Shown here one piece after another: positions 1-8,083 of a stretch of DNA of 64,000 nt (its first letter is position 1; every line of letters starts with the position of its first letter). The stretch comes from JAWVFM01 sp963841455 (GTDB lineage Bacteria; Actinomycetota; Thermoleophilia; Solirubrobacterales; 70-9). The notes under the pieces were generated by a model, which worked only from the letters and a program-made list of their open reading frames with translations, did not search any database and was not told the origin of the DNA. Location: the NCBI GenBank assembly GCA_963841455.1, contig CAWJCU010000017.1, positions 62,001 through 126,000 of the forward strand. The letters run 5' to 3'. Both the position numbers and the translations under genes were made by a program.

Positions 1-1288
1 CCGCCCCGAGCGCCTCCTTCTCGACGTCGCGGCGATGCTCCTCGTGCAGGAGCTCTTCGTCGAGGGGCAGGCCCTGGTGATGGAGCGTGTGACCGAGGCG
101 CTCGCGCTTCGTCCTCAGGTACTCCTCGTTGTGCGGGTTCGGGATCGAGCGGATCGGCAGCTGGTCGGCGACCGAGAGCCCGTACCCCTCGAGCCCGTGG
201 ATCTTCTTCGGGTTGTTGGTGAGGATGCGGATGTTCGAGAGCCCGAGGTCGACCAGGATCTGCGCGCCGATGCCGTAATCGCGAAGGTCGGCCGGAAGGC
301 CGAGCTTCAGGTTCGCGTCGACGGTGTCGAAGCCGTCCTCCTGCAGCCGGTAGGCGCGGAGCTTGTTGAGCAGGCCGATCCCTCGCCCCTCCTGCGAGAG
401 GTAGAGGAGCACGCCGCTGCCCTCGCGCTCGATCATCGCGAGGGCCGCCTCCAGCTGCTCGCCGCAGTCGCAGCGAAGCGAGTGGAAGACGTCGCCCGTG
501 AGGCACTCGGAGTGGACGCGCACGAGCACGTCCTCCGCGCCCGCGACCTCGCCCTTCACCATCGCCACGTGGTGCTTGTCGTCGACGAGCGAGCGGTAAC
601 CGACGGCCGTGAAGTCGCCGAAGGCCGTCGGCAGGCGCGTGGAGACCACCCGCTCGACCAGGCGCTCGGTGCGGCGCCTGTAGGCGATGAGGTCGGCGAC
701 GGTGATCATCTTCAAGTCGTGGCGCTCGCAGTAGGGGACGAGGTCGTTTACGCGCGCCATCGTCCCGTCCTCATTCATCACCTCGCAGATCACACCGGCG
801 GGAATGAGGCCGGCGAGCCGCGCGAGGTCGACGGCGGCCTCGGTCTGCCCCGCTCGCTCGAGGACGCCCCCCTCCTTCGCCTTGAGCGGGAAGACGTGGC
901 CGGGCTGCACGAGGTCCTCCGGGGTTGAGCTCGGATCGATCGCCACCTGGATCGTGCGCGCCCGGTCCGCCGCCGAGATGCCGGTCGTCACGCCCACACG
1001 GGCCTCGACAGACACGGTGAATGCGGTGTTGAAGGGAGACTCGTTCTTCGCCGCCATCAGGTCGAGGCCGAGCTGGTCGCACCGATCGCCCGTCAGCGCG
1101 AGGCAGATCAGCCCGCGGGCCTCCTTGGCCATGAAGTTCACGGCCTCGGGGGTCGCGAACTGGGCGGCCATGGTGAGGTCGCCCTCGTTCTCGCGGTTTT
1201 CGTCGTCGCAGACGACGACCATCCGTCCGCGGCGGATCTCGTCGATCGCCTCTTCGATGGTGGAGAAGGCGGTGGCGGTGTGTTCCAT
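1..1288 (-). CDS. ribBA: RibBA: 3,4-dihydroxy-2-butanone-4-phosphate synthase / GTP cyclohydrolase II (3' end cut by window)
   Basis: Bifunctional cytosolic enzyme that starts both branches of riboflavin synthesis, making the four-carbon unit from ribulose 5-phosphate and opening GTP. The reading frame runs from ATG 1288 off the left edge of the window without a stop. The N-terminal half shows the RENEGD loop of DHBP synthases near residue 32. The C-terminal half shows the cyclohydrolase II zinc site (SECLTGDVFHSLRCDCGEQ) and the GRGIGLLNKL motif. The ATG shares its A with the ribE stop (TGATG), so the two are translationally coupled. It is the last complete-looking gene of a ribD-ribE-ribBA operon; ribH would be expected beyond the edge but is not visible. 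Confidence 0.95.
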   Translation of the reverse strand, partial: MEHTATAFSTIEEAIDEIRRGRMVVVCDDENRENEGDLTMAAQFATPEAVNFMAKEARGLICLALTGDRCDQLGLDLMAAKNESPFNTAFTVSVEARVGVTTGISAADRARTIQVAIDPSSTPEDLVQPGHVFPLKAKEGGVLERAGQTEAAVDLARLAGLIPAGVICEVMNEDGTMARVNDLVPYCERHDLKMITVADLIAYRRRTERLVERVVSTRLPTAFGDFTAVGYRSLVDDKHHVAMVKGEVAGAEDVLVRVHSECLTGDVFHSLRCDCGEQLEAALAMIEREGSGVLLYLSQEGRGIGLLNKLRAYRLQEDGFDTVDANLKLGLPADLRDYGIGAQILVDLGLSNIRILTNNPKKIHGLEGYGLSVADQLPIRSIPNPHNEEYLRTKRERLGHTLHHQGLPLDEELLHEEHRRDVEKEALGA

Positions 1289-1896
1289 CAGTTGCTCCCT
1301 TCTGAGCTTTCAAAGCCTTGCATGAGTTGCTCCACGTAGCGGGCGACGAGGTCCACCTCGACGTTTACTCGGTCTCCGTTCGCCAGACCGCCGAGCGTCG
1401 TTCGATCGAGCGTCTCCGGGATCAGCGCCACCTCGACGGTGGCGCCTTCCACCGCGGCCACCGTGAGGCTCACGCCGTCGAGCGCGATCGAGCCGCGCTC
1501 CGCCACGTAGCGCCGGAGGCCCTCCGGTATCTCGATCCGAACGCGCCGCGAGATCCCGTCGTCCCCCACCCCGCTGACGGTGCCGACGCCGTCGACGTGG
1601 CCCTGGACGAGATGGCCGCCGAGCGGCTCCGCAGCGCGAAGCGCCGGCTCGACGTTCACCCGGTCGCCTGGCGCGAGGTCGCCCAGGGTCGTCAGCCCGA
1701 GCGTCTGGTTCATCGCATCGGCCTCGAAGCCGGCCCCATCCACCGCTGCCGCGGTGAGACACACGCCCGCGACCGCGACCGAGTCTCCCTCGCGCAGCTC
1801 CGACCCAATGGCCGTCCGCACGCGCAGTCTCATCCCGCCGTCACCGCCCTCGGCTGCCTCCACGCTGCCCATCTCCTTGACGATTCCCGTGAACAT
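1288..1896 (-). CDS. ribE: Riboflavin synthase, alpha chain
   Basis: Dismutates two 6,7-dimethyl-8-ribityllumazines to riboflavin, the last step of the pathway. The 202-residue protein starts with the signature MFTGIVKE and has the two lumazine-binding barrels of the family; the second is marked by GHLVQGHVDGVG near residue 95. Length is normal for the family. It begins 4 nt after the ribD stop and its stop overlaps the ribBA start, so it sits in the middle of a tight rib operon. Called ribE (ribC in Gram-positive nomenclature). Confidence 0.95.
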   Translation of the reverse strand: MFTGIVKEMGSVEAAEGGDGGMRLRVRTAIGSELREGDSVAVAGVCLTAAAVDGAGFEADAMNQTLGLTTLGDLAPGDRVNVEPALRAAEPLGGHLVQGHVDGVGTVSGVGDDGISRRVRIEIPEGLRRYVAERGSIALDGVSLTVAAVEGATVEVALIPETLDRTTLGGLANGDRVNVEVDLVARYVEQLMQGFESSEGSN

Positions 1897-1900
1897 CCGC

Positions 1901-3040
1901 TCACCACTCCCGCAGACGGGCCGAGATCAGCATGTCCTCGCCGGAGAGAACGCAGTCCGTGGCCACGGCTCGCTGCGCATCCGAGATCCGAGGCGCGCCG
2001 CGCCCGGCTGCGATCGGGCGTGCGCCGTCCCCGCCGATGATGATCGGACCGACGAACAGCCGCATCTCGTCGACCTCGCCGGCATCGAAGAACGAGCCGG
2101 CAAGCCGCGCCCCGCCCTCGAGAAGTAGCGAGGACACCTTGCGGGCGCCGAGCTCTGAGAGCGCTGCGCCCACCTGCTCGGCGCCCTCACCGGGGGCCCT
2201 AACCACGCTGGCCCCGGCGCTCTCGAGCGCGCTCACCCGCTCATCGGGGGCCGCGGCGCCGGCGATGACGGTGAGCGGCGCGACGTCGATCGTCTCGACG
2301 AGCTGCGATGCGAGCGGAAGCCGCGCGGCCGAATCGAAGATCACGCGCAGGGGCTGCGAAATGTCGCTGGAGTGCTCCGGCCTGGCGATGAGAAGCGGGT
2401 CATCCGCCAACGCGGTGCCGATTCCGACGGCCACCGCGTCGGCCTCGGCGCGCCAGCTGTGAACGGTCGCGCGGCTCGCCTCCCCCGAGATCCATCGCGA
2501 ATCTCCGTCCGCCGTCGCGGTGCGCCCGTCAAGGCTCGCCGCCGACTTCAGACGTACGTGCGGGCGCCCGGTTCGCGCCCGCTTGCGGAACGGCTGGTTC
2601 TGCAGGAGCGCCTCGGTCCGCTCCGGCTCGCCTTCCCACGCCACCTCGACGCCGGCGTCGGCGAGGATCGCGGGGCCTCGTCCCGACGCGTGCTCGCTGG
2701 GGTCGTCAGCGCCGATGACGACGCGCGCGACGCCGGCCGCGACGAGAGCGGGGGCGCACGGCGGTTGGCGACCGGTGTGCGCGCAGGGCTCCACGGTCAC
2801 ATACGCGGTCGCGCCGCGCGGGTCCTCGCCACGCCCGCGGCAGTCCTCGAGCGCAGCCGCCTCGGCATGCAACCCGCCGAGGCGCTCGTGAAATCCCTCG
2901 CCGATGATCCGACCGTCTCGCACGATGACGGCGCCCACGAGCGGATTCGGGCTCACCCTTCCGCGTCCGCCCGCGGCGAGGGCGAGGGCCCGCCCCATCG
3001 CCTCTCGATCAGCGGACGTGGACGTGTGGGGGGCCGTCAT
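1901..3040 (-). CDS. ribD: RibD: bifunctional diaminohydroxyphosphoribosylaminopyrimidine deaminase / 5-amino-6-(5-phosphoribosylamino)uracil reductase
   Basis: Carries out the second and third steps of the GTP branch of riboflavin synthesis. The N-terminal deaminase domain has the zinc ligands HAE (residues 58-60) and the PC-x7-PPC pair (85-95). The C-terminal half is a RibD/DHFR-like reductase with the LLLEGGARLAGSF motif near the end. I chose ATG 3040 because it precedes the conserved start of the deaminase domain by about 15 residues; a longer frame exists but adds non-conserved sequence. First gene of the rib operon. Only 60 nt separate it from a 16-bp palindrome (3101-3116). No FMN riboswitch fits in that space. 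Confidence 0.94.
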   Translation of the reverse strand: MTAPHTSTSADREAMGRALALAAGGRGRVSPNPLVGAVIVRDGRIIGEGFHERLGGLHAEAAALEDCRGRGEDPRGATAYVTVEPCAHTGRQPPCAPALVAAGVARVVIGADDPSEHASGRGPAILADAGVEVAWEGEPERTEALLQNQPFRKRARTGRPHVRLKSAASLDGRTATADGDSRWISGEASRATVHSWRAEADAVAVGIGTALADDPLLIARPEHSSDISQPLRVIFDSAARLPLASQLVETIDVAPLTVIAGAAAPDERVSALESAGASVVRAPGEGAEQVGAALSELGARKVSSLLLEGGARLAGSFFDAGEVDEMRLFVGPIIIGGDGARPIAAGRGAPRISDAQRAVATDCVLSGEDMLISARLREW

Positions 3041-3100
3041 GGCTCCGATCCTGCTCCTTTCACGGCCAGCCGGCACCAAGGGCCGGGTTAGGGATCGGTA

Positions 3101-3116
3101 TTGACTGACCAGTCAA
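3101..3116. promoter_or_regulatory. 16-bp inverted repeat resembling a TetR-family operator
   Basis: The sequence TTGACTGACCAGTCAA is a perfect 7-bp inverted repeat around a 2-bp centre. It lies between divergent ribD (-) and the flippase-like gene (+), and each half site contains TTGACT, a good -35 hexamer on either strand. Its form resembles operators of TetR-family regulators, but no regulator gene is nearby. No clear -10 element at 17 bp was found on either strand, so a promoter role is inferred. Confidence 0.4.
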
Positions 3117-4546
3117 TCAACGGCCATTGTACGGCCCTGGCCGCACCGTCGGCCGCTACCGTCCCCGCCCTGATGGGGAGCGCCGAGGCAGGAGCGGAGG
3201 CGCGCCGATACGGGCGCAGTGCGACCCTGCTCTCGGTCGGAATCGGGATCGGCGGGATCCTCACCTACCTCTTCTTCGCGCTCGCCTCGCACAACCTCTC
3301 GCGGGTCGAGTACGGGCAGATCGTCGTGCTCTGGTCGGCGGTGATCATGACCGTCTCGATCATCGCCCGGCCCGTCGAGCAGCTCCTCTCGCGGACGGTG
3401 GCCGAGCGCCAGGAGCGCGGCCAGCCGATCGGTCACGCGCTGCGGGTGGCCGCCCTGATCCAGCTCGGCATCGCGGTGACGATCGCGCTCGTCTTCCTGG
3501 CCCTCCGCGTCCCCCTCGAAGACGACCTCTTGAACGGCAATGCCACGCTCTACTGGGTTCTCGTCGTGGCGGTCGTCTGCTACGGCCCCAGCTACTACGC
3601 GCGCGGCTTCCTGGCCGGCACGCGGCGGTTCGGGCTGCTCGCCGGCCTGATCCTCAACGAGGCCCTCGGGCGGTTCATCTTCGCGCTGGCGGTGGCCGTC
3701 GGCGTCGCGAGCGGGCAGGAGGCCATCGCGCTCGGCATCGCCGCGTCGCCGATCCTGAGCCTCATCATCGTGCCGCTCGCCTTCGTCGGCCGCTCCCGCA
3801 GAGCCGCGCTCGACGAGCCGGCGCGCCGGGAAGAGCCATCGGGCGCGGAGTTCACGCTCGCGAGCGGGGGAGGCTTCGCCGCGGCCGTGTTCCTGATCAT
3901 GCTCTCGGAGCAGACCCTGCTGAACGGCGGGCCGCTGCTCGTTCGAGCGTCGGTTGGCGCGGCGGCGGCCGGCTACATCTTCAACGTGCTGATGGTCGCG
4001 CGCGCTCCCCTGCTCCTCTTCCAGGGGATTGCGACGAGCCTCCTTCCTCACCTCACCCGCCTGCGATCGCGGGGCGACTCCGGTGATGAGGCCTTTCGGC
4101 TGTCGATCCGCGGGACGATGACCGCCATCGCCGCCTTCTCGGCCGCGGTCTCGCTCGTGATGCTCGTCGTGGGCCCGGCGCTCATGCAGCTCGCCTTTGG
4201 CGCGAAGTTCTCATACGACCGCTTCGCCCTCCTGTGCGTGAGCGTGGGCATGGGGCTCTACCTGGCGGCGACGACACTCAACCAGGCCGCGGTGGCGCAG
4301 GGACAGGTGCGCCGCGCCGCGGCCCGCTGGGCCGTCTGCGCGATCGCCTTCCTCGCCTTCAACCTGCTGCCGATCCTCACCGAGTTCCGCCGGGTCGAGG
4401 TCGGCTTCCTCGCCGCGGCGGCGGCGCTCTGCACCCTCCTCTATGCGCTCTACCGCAAGCCTCTCGCGCGTCCGGCGGACGCCGTCGCGCCGGGGTCGTC
4501 GGCCGAGCTCGAGGCCACCCTTGCAGCCGCCGAGGAGGTCGGCTAG
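3101..4546 (+). CDS. Polytopic membrane exporter of the MOP/oligosaccharide flippase type
   Basis: A protein of up to 481 residues with about twelve hydrophobic segments, for example residues 44-62, 77-95, 112-130 and 145-165, matching polysaccharide biosynthesis (Wzx/MATE-like) exporters that flip lipid-linked saccharides. There is no glycosyltransferase next door, so the substrate is unknown. The start is uncertain. TTG 3101 gives the longest frame but lies inside a palindromic operator-like site, with a weak GGGA upstream; ATG 3173 (residue 25) is the alternative and has no visible ribosome binding site. The gene is a plus-strand insert, with the channel gene, between rpe and ribD, which are usually close in related genomes. 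Confidence 0.8.
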   Translation: MTDQSINGHCTALAAPSAATVPALMGSAEAGAEARRYGRSATLLSVGIGIGGILTYLFFALASHNLSRVEYGQIVVLWSAVIMTVSIIARPVEQLLSRTVAERQERGQPIGHALRVAALIQLGIAVTIALVFLALRVPLEDDLLNGNATLYWVLVVAVVCYGPSYYARGFLAGTRRFGLLAGLILNEALGRFIFALAVAVGVASGQEAIALGIAASPILSLIIVPLAFVGRSRRAALDEPARREEPSGAEFTLASGGGFAAAVFLIMLSEQTLLNGGPLLVRASVGAAAAGYIFNVLMVARAPLLLFQGIATSLLPHLTRLRSRGDSGDEAFRLSIRGTMTAIAAFSAAVSLVMLVVGPALMQLAFGAKFSYDRFALLCVSVGMGLYLAATTLNQAAVAQGQVRRAAARWAVCAIAFLAFNLLPILTEFRRVEVGFLAAAAALCTLLYALYRKPLARPADAVAPGSSAELEATLAAAEEVG

Positions 4547-4600
4547 GCATCTTCTGCGGGCGGCTTCGCCGCCCTTACACGCTCCTTTCGGGGCTGAAGC
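4547..4600 (+). repeat. Dispersed hairpin repeat, copy 1
   Basis: Located between the convergent flippase and channel genes. It carries a perfect 7-bp hairpin GGGCGGC-TTC-GCCGCCC (4558-4574), then TTACACGCTCCTTTCGG, then a second hairpin GGGGCT-GA-AGCCCC (4580-4593). The same arrangement, with a different but still self-complementary first stem, occurs at 11867-11900. Between convergent genes it could also end transcription, but there is no T-run. Confidence 0.65.
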
Positions 4601-4607
4601 CCCTCAG

Positions 4608-5636
4608 CTACCCACCCGAGGGCCTGCCCGCGGCCGGCTCGAACTCGGCTTCCAGGCGGTCCATCTCCGCGCTGGGCCCCATCGCAACGACGACGTCGCC
4701 GCCCGCAAGCGCCGTCGCGCCAGGCGGAAGCGGTTGCAGCGAGCCACCGGCCTGCCGCAGCGCGACGACGATGGCCGCGCCTCGGATGTCGTCGACCGAG
4801 CGCCCGTCACCGCGGCACCCCGGCGCGACCTCGATCTCCTCCATCCGGTAGGCGGGCGCGACGTCGACGACGTCCACCACCTGAGGGGTGAGCGCGAGCC
4901 GCGCCATCTCCGAGCCGCTCGTCTTGTATGGGGAGATCACCCGGTCGGCGCCCGCGCGCCGCAGCTTGGACTCGGAGTCCTCGACGCTCGCCCGGGCGAC
5001 GACGAGGAGGTCGTCGCGGAGCTCGCGGGCGGTGAGCGTCGCGAAGATGTTCTCGGCGTCGGAGTCCATGCAGGCGACCAGCGAACGGGCCCGGTCGATC
5101 CCGGCGGCGTGCAGGACGTCGTCGTCGGATGCCGACCCCTCGATGAACGGGACACCACGCTCGTCGGCTGTCGCACGGCTGTCCGGGTTCACGTCGATGA
5201 CGACGAACCGCTGCCGCGCCTCGGCGAGGTCGCGCGCGATCTGCTGACCGACCCTTCCGAACCCGCAGATCAGGTGATGGTCCGTGAGCGACTCGATCAT
5301 CCGCAGCGTTCTCCGGTTCCGGAGGAGGTCCCCGACGTGTCCGGCGACGAAGAACTCCGTGATCGTCACCAGCGCGTAGAACAGCGTACCCACGCCGAGG
5401 ATCGTGAGCACGACCTTCAGCGCCCGTGCGGCCCCCTCGGTTGGATTCGGGATCGAGCCGACGGTGGCGATGGTGTCCAGGGTCCATTCGAACGCGAACG
5501 CGGGCGACACACCCTCGATCACCGCGAAGCCGATCGTGCCGGCGGCGAGTAGGAGGCCGATCAGGGCGACGAGCAGCGCCATGCGCCGCAGGAAGAAGTC
5601 GAGCTCGCCCGAGCCGTCCTGGAGGCGTGGGCGCAC
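4608..5636 (-). CDS. Potassium channel-like protein: two TM segments, pore loop with atypical filter, RCK/TrkA-N and TrkA-C domains
   Basis: A 342-residue inner-membrane protein. TM1 is at residues 19-41, a pore loop at about 48-66, TM2 at about 73-97. A TrkA-N (RCK) Rossmann domain follows, with GFGRVGQQ at 125-132 and the acidic FVVIDVNPD strand end, and then a TrkA-C-like domain after about residue 240. The expected filter TxGYGD is replaced by ATVGSIP (residues 57-63), so the Tyr/Phe-Gly-Asp part is missing. It may conduct other ions or be a regulatory relative. It ends 8 nt past the repeat at 4547-4600 and starts 11 nt after the rpe stop, so co-transcription with rpe is likely. Confidence 0.85.
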   Translation of the reverse strand: MRPRLQDGSGELDFFLRRMALLVALIGLLLAAGTIGFAVIEGVSPAFAFEWTLDTIATVGSIPNPTEGAARALKVVLTILGVGTLFYALVTITEFFVAGHVGDLLRNRRTLRMIESLTDHHLICGFGRVGQQIARDLAEARQRFVVIDVNPDSRATADERGVPFIEGSASDDDVLHAAGIDRARSLVACMDSDAENIFATLTARELRDDLLVVARASVEDSESKLRRAGADRVISPYKTSGSEMARLALTPQVVDVVDVAPAYRMEEIEVAPGCRGDGRSVDDIRGAAIVVALRQAGGSLQPLPPGATALAGGDVVVAMGPSAEMDRLEAEFEPAAGRPSGG

Positions 5637-5647
5637 GGGCCGCCTCG

Positions 5648-6328
5648 CTAGGCCGCGCCGGCCGCCTCGACGATCCGGCGGTAGGCGGCAGCCGGGTCGG
5701 CGTCGCCGAATATCGCCGAGCCGGCGACGAAGACGGTCGCCCCGGCGGCCTCCACGCCTCCGACGGTCTCAGCGTCGATCCCGCCGTCGACCTCGAGGAG
5801 CGGCTCCGGCGCTTCGGTGCGAAGGCGGCGCAGCTTCTCGGGCGACGACGCGATGAAGGCCTGGCCGCCCCAGCCGGGGTTGACGCTCATGCACAGGACC
5901 AGATCGGCTACCTCGGCGGCCGCGCTCACGGCGCCGGCCGGCGTCCCCGGGTTCAGGGCGAGGCCTGCCATTGCCGCGTCGTCGCGGATCGCGCACAGCG
6001 TGCGGTAGGCGTGCTCATCGGCCTCGACGTGGATCGTCACGCAGTCGGCGCCGGCCGCGACGAAGTCCGCGACCTGACGCTCCGGCCGCTCGATCATGAG
6101 GTGCGCATCGACGACGCCTCCCGCGTCGTGCACCAGGTCGGCGATCGCCCCGACCGCGAGCGGGCCCATGGTGATCGGCGGGACGAAATGACCGTCCATC
6201 ACGTCCACGTGGATCACCCGGGCGCCCGCCTGGAGGACATCGCTCACCTGGGCGCCGAGCCGCGCGAAGTCGGCCGAGAGGATCGACGGGGCGACGCGCA
6301 GGCCCTCGAAGGCATCGCGAGCGGGCAT
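5648..6328 (-). CDS. rpe: Ribulose-phosphate 3-epimerase
   Basis: Interconverts ribulose 5-phosphate and xylulose 5-phosphate in the pentose phosphate pathway, and so relates to supply of the RibBA substrate. The 226-residue TIM barrel shows the family marks VAPSILSADF, HVDVMDGHFVP (metal and catalytic Asp), DAHLMIE, CMSVNPGWGGQ and EVDGGI. I chose ATG 6328, which precedes VAPSIL by nine residues and gives the usual length; longer frames only add sequence of the upstream small ORF region. The ATG shares its A with the stop of that small ORF (TGATG). Confidence 0.95.
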   Translation of the reverse strand: MPARDAFEGLRVAPSILSADFARLGAQVSDVLQAGARVIHVDVMDGHFVPPITMGPLAVGAIADLVHDAGGVVDAHLMIERPERQVADFVAAGADCVTIHVEADEHAYRTLCAIRDDAAMAGLALNPGTPAGAVSAAAEVADLVLCMSVNPGWGGQAFIASSPEKLRRLRTEAPEPLLEVDGGIDAETVGGVEAAGATVFVAGSAIFGDADPAAAYRRIVEAAGAA

Positions 6329-6492
6329 CAGATGATCGACCTTCCATCGACGTGCCCCCGGGGGCGGCGCAGTCCGAGCTGGGCGCCGCACGGGTCCGAT
6401 GCAGGTGGCAGCGCTACCTGCGAGGGCACGAGTGGCGACCCAGCGACGGGATGCGCCGTCAACCGCGGGTGCGTGGATGGGCTGTCGGTCAT
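6328..6492 (-). CDS. Small ORF (54 codons) filling the gap between the zinc-ribbon gene and rpe
   Basis: ATG 6492 follows directly on the zinc-ribbon stop (TAGATG) and the TGA ends inside the rpe start codon (TGATG), so the frame exactly fills an otherwise empty 164-bp gap. A GAGG sits about 9 nt upstream of its ATG. The product is Pro-rich, has one Cys, no membrane segment and no family I recognise. About 79% of its third codon positions are G or C, somewhat lower than the neighbours. Its 3' end and that of the zinc-ribbon gene both read AGGTCGATC (Arg-Ser-Ile). Function unknown; coupling on both sides is the main argument that it is real. Confidence 0.45.
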   Translation of the reverse strand: MTDSPSTHPRLTAHPVAGSPLVPSQVALPPASDPCGAQLGLRRPRGHVDGRSII

Positions 6493-6723
6493 CTAGATCG
6501 ACCTCAGCATCGAGCTGCCGCAGTGCTGGCAACGCATGTCCTCGGTGGTGTCCATCCGCGCGATCGTCTGGTGCTCACCGCAGCTCGGGCACTGCGACAC
6601 GAGCTCGTAGCGTCGCAGGCAGTAGACGCAGCGGTAGCGCCCCGGCAGCTGGGTCGGCCGCAGCCATGGCTCACCGCATCCGGGGCACGCCGGGCGGCGC
6701 AGGTCCTGCTCGGCATCAGCCAT
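6493..6723 (-). CDS. Small zinc-ribbon protein with four CxxC pairs
   Basis: A 76-residue protein with the pairs CPGC, CVYC, CPSC and CQHC, enough to build two zinc ribbons. The pattern recalls the YfgJ-type zinc-ribbon family. Role unknown; nucleic-acid binding or a structural role in a complex is plausible. Its ATG overlaps the rsmB 3' end by 8 nt, and the next frame starts directly after its stop, so it belongs to the priA-def-fmt-rsmB-rpe transcription unit, whose other members serve replication restart and translation. Confidence 0.8.
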   Translation of the reverse strand: MADAEQDLRRPACPGCGEPWLRPTQLPGRYRCVYCLRRYELVSQCPSCGEHQTIARMDTTEDMRCQHCGSSMLRSI

Positions 6724-8083
6724 CGGCGGGCCTCGAGAGCCTCGCGATGAAGAAGCCGCTGGTGCGGTCGCGGTCCGGACGGGTCTGGAGAAAACGGGCG
6801 TCGCCCGGCGCGGCTAGCTGCGGGAACGAGGCGCCGAGGTCATCCACCGCCGGCGACGGCGCGGCGGAGAGCGTCGGCGCCCACCACCGCCTCGTTCTCG
6901 GCACGCGAGATCGTGCACGTCGAGTAGACGATCACACCGCCCGGCCGCACGGCCGCAGCGGCCCGCTCCAGGATCCGCTGAGCGCCCGCGGCCAGCCGCT
7001 CGATCGCCTCGGGCGACTTTCGCCATCTGGCGTCGGGGCGCGCGGCGAGCGTTCCAAGGTCGGAACAGGGCGGGTCCACGAGGACGCGATCGTAACCCTC
7101 GCCGGCGTCGAATCGGGCCGCGTCCTCTCGCGCGACCCGCACCGTGTCGGCGCCCAGGCGCTCGGCGAGCTCGCGGATCTGGCGCGCGCGCCCCTCGTCG
7201 ACCTCGACGGCGACCACCTCGCCTGCGCCCCCGAGCTTCGCCGCGATCGCAGTGGTTTTGATCCCGGGTCCGGCGCAGAGGTCGAGCACGCGCTCGCCCG
7301 GCCTCGGGTCGAGGAGCTCGACCACCGCCTGCGAGGCGCGCGATTGCGCGACGGCATCGCCGGCCTCGAGCGCCGCCAATGCTTCGTCCGGGAGCGGGCC
7401 ATCGACGACGAGGGCGAGATCCGGCGCGAGAGGCGGCCGCCCTCAGACGCGCGCATGCCCTCGACGGCCCGGAGCCGGTCGTGGATCGCGGCCGCATCCG
7501 GGCGCAGGCCGTTGACGCGTAGCGCCGTCTCTGCCGGCTCGTTCACGGAACGAAGGAGGGATCTCGCGCCGTCCGGGCCGAGCTCGCGCCACCACATCTC
7601 GGCGAGCCAGGCCGGAACGGAGTGCGCGATCGCCGCTCCCTGCGGCGTCGAGTCGTCGAGGGAGCCGAGGAGCCGTCCCCGCTCGCGGGCGGCGCGGCGG
7701 AGGACGGCGTTGACTAGCGGCGCCCCGCGCGCGGCGCCCGAGGCCTTGGCGAGCTCGACCGCCTGGTCGACGGCCGCGTGGTCGGGCGTGGCGTCGGCGA
7801 ACAGCAGCTCGTAGAGGCCGAGGTGAAGGGCCGCTCGCACGGGCGGGTCGAGATCGGAGGGCGGCCTCGAGGCGAGGCTCCCGACGATCCAGTCCGCCGT
7901 CCCCGCGCGCTGGATCGCGCCGTAGGCGAGGCGCTGGGCCTGGGCGCGGTCGCGGCGATCGAGGCCGGCGCGAGCGGCCTCGGCGGGTAGCGCGCGGTCG
8001 GCGAACGCGTCCTGCTCGAGCGAGCGGCGCAGGACCCGGAACGCGACGCGCCGGGCGTCCGTCACGCCCGGGCGGCCGCTCAC
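6716..8083 (-). CDS. rsmB: 16S rRNA (cytosine-967-C5) methyltransferase RsmB, frame broken twice
   Basis: S-adenosylmethionine-dependent methyltransferase of the Fmu/Sun family. The N-terminal NusB-like RNA-binding domain (DARRVAFRVLRR through VNAVLRRA) is in one frame. The catalytic domain, with VLDLCAGPGIKT, VDPPCS and the STCTI motif that carries the catalytic Cys, is in a second frame. The C-terminal GFFIARL strand is in a third. The breaks lie near 7435 and 6850. The family is single-chain, so these look like consensus errors or very recent mutations. Start is GTG 8083, overlapping the fmt stop as GTGA. Confidence 0.85.

Noticed and set aside
3041..3100. FMN riboswitch before the rib operon
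   Set aside because: The 60 nt upstream of ribD are too short for the RFN element and show none of its conserved stems.
6329..6492. Riboswitch or long leader before rpe (GC-rich hairpins GCAGGT/ACCTGC and GGCGC/GCGCC)
   Set aside because: No known aptamer core could be matched, and the region is filled by a coupled small ORF; the hairpins are what is expected from GC-rich coding DNA.
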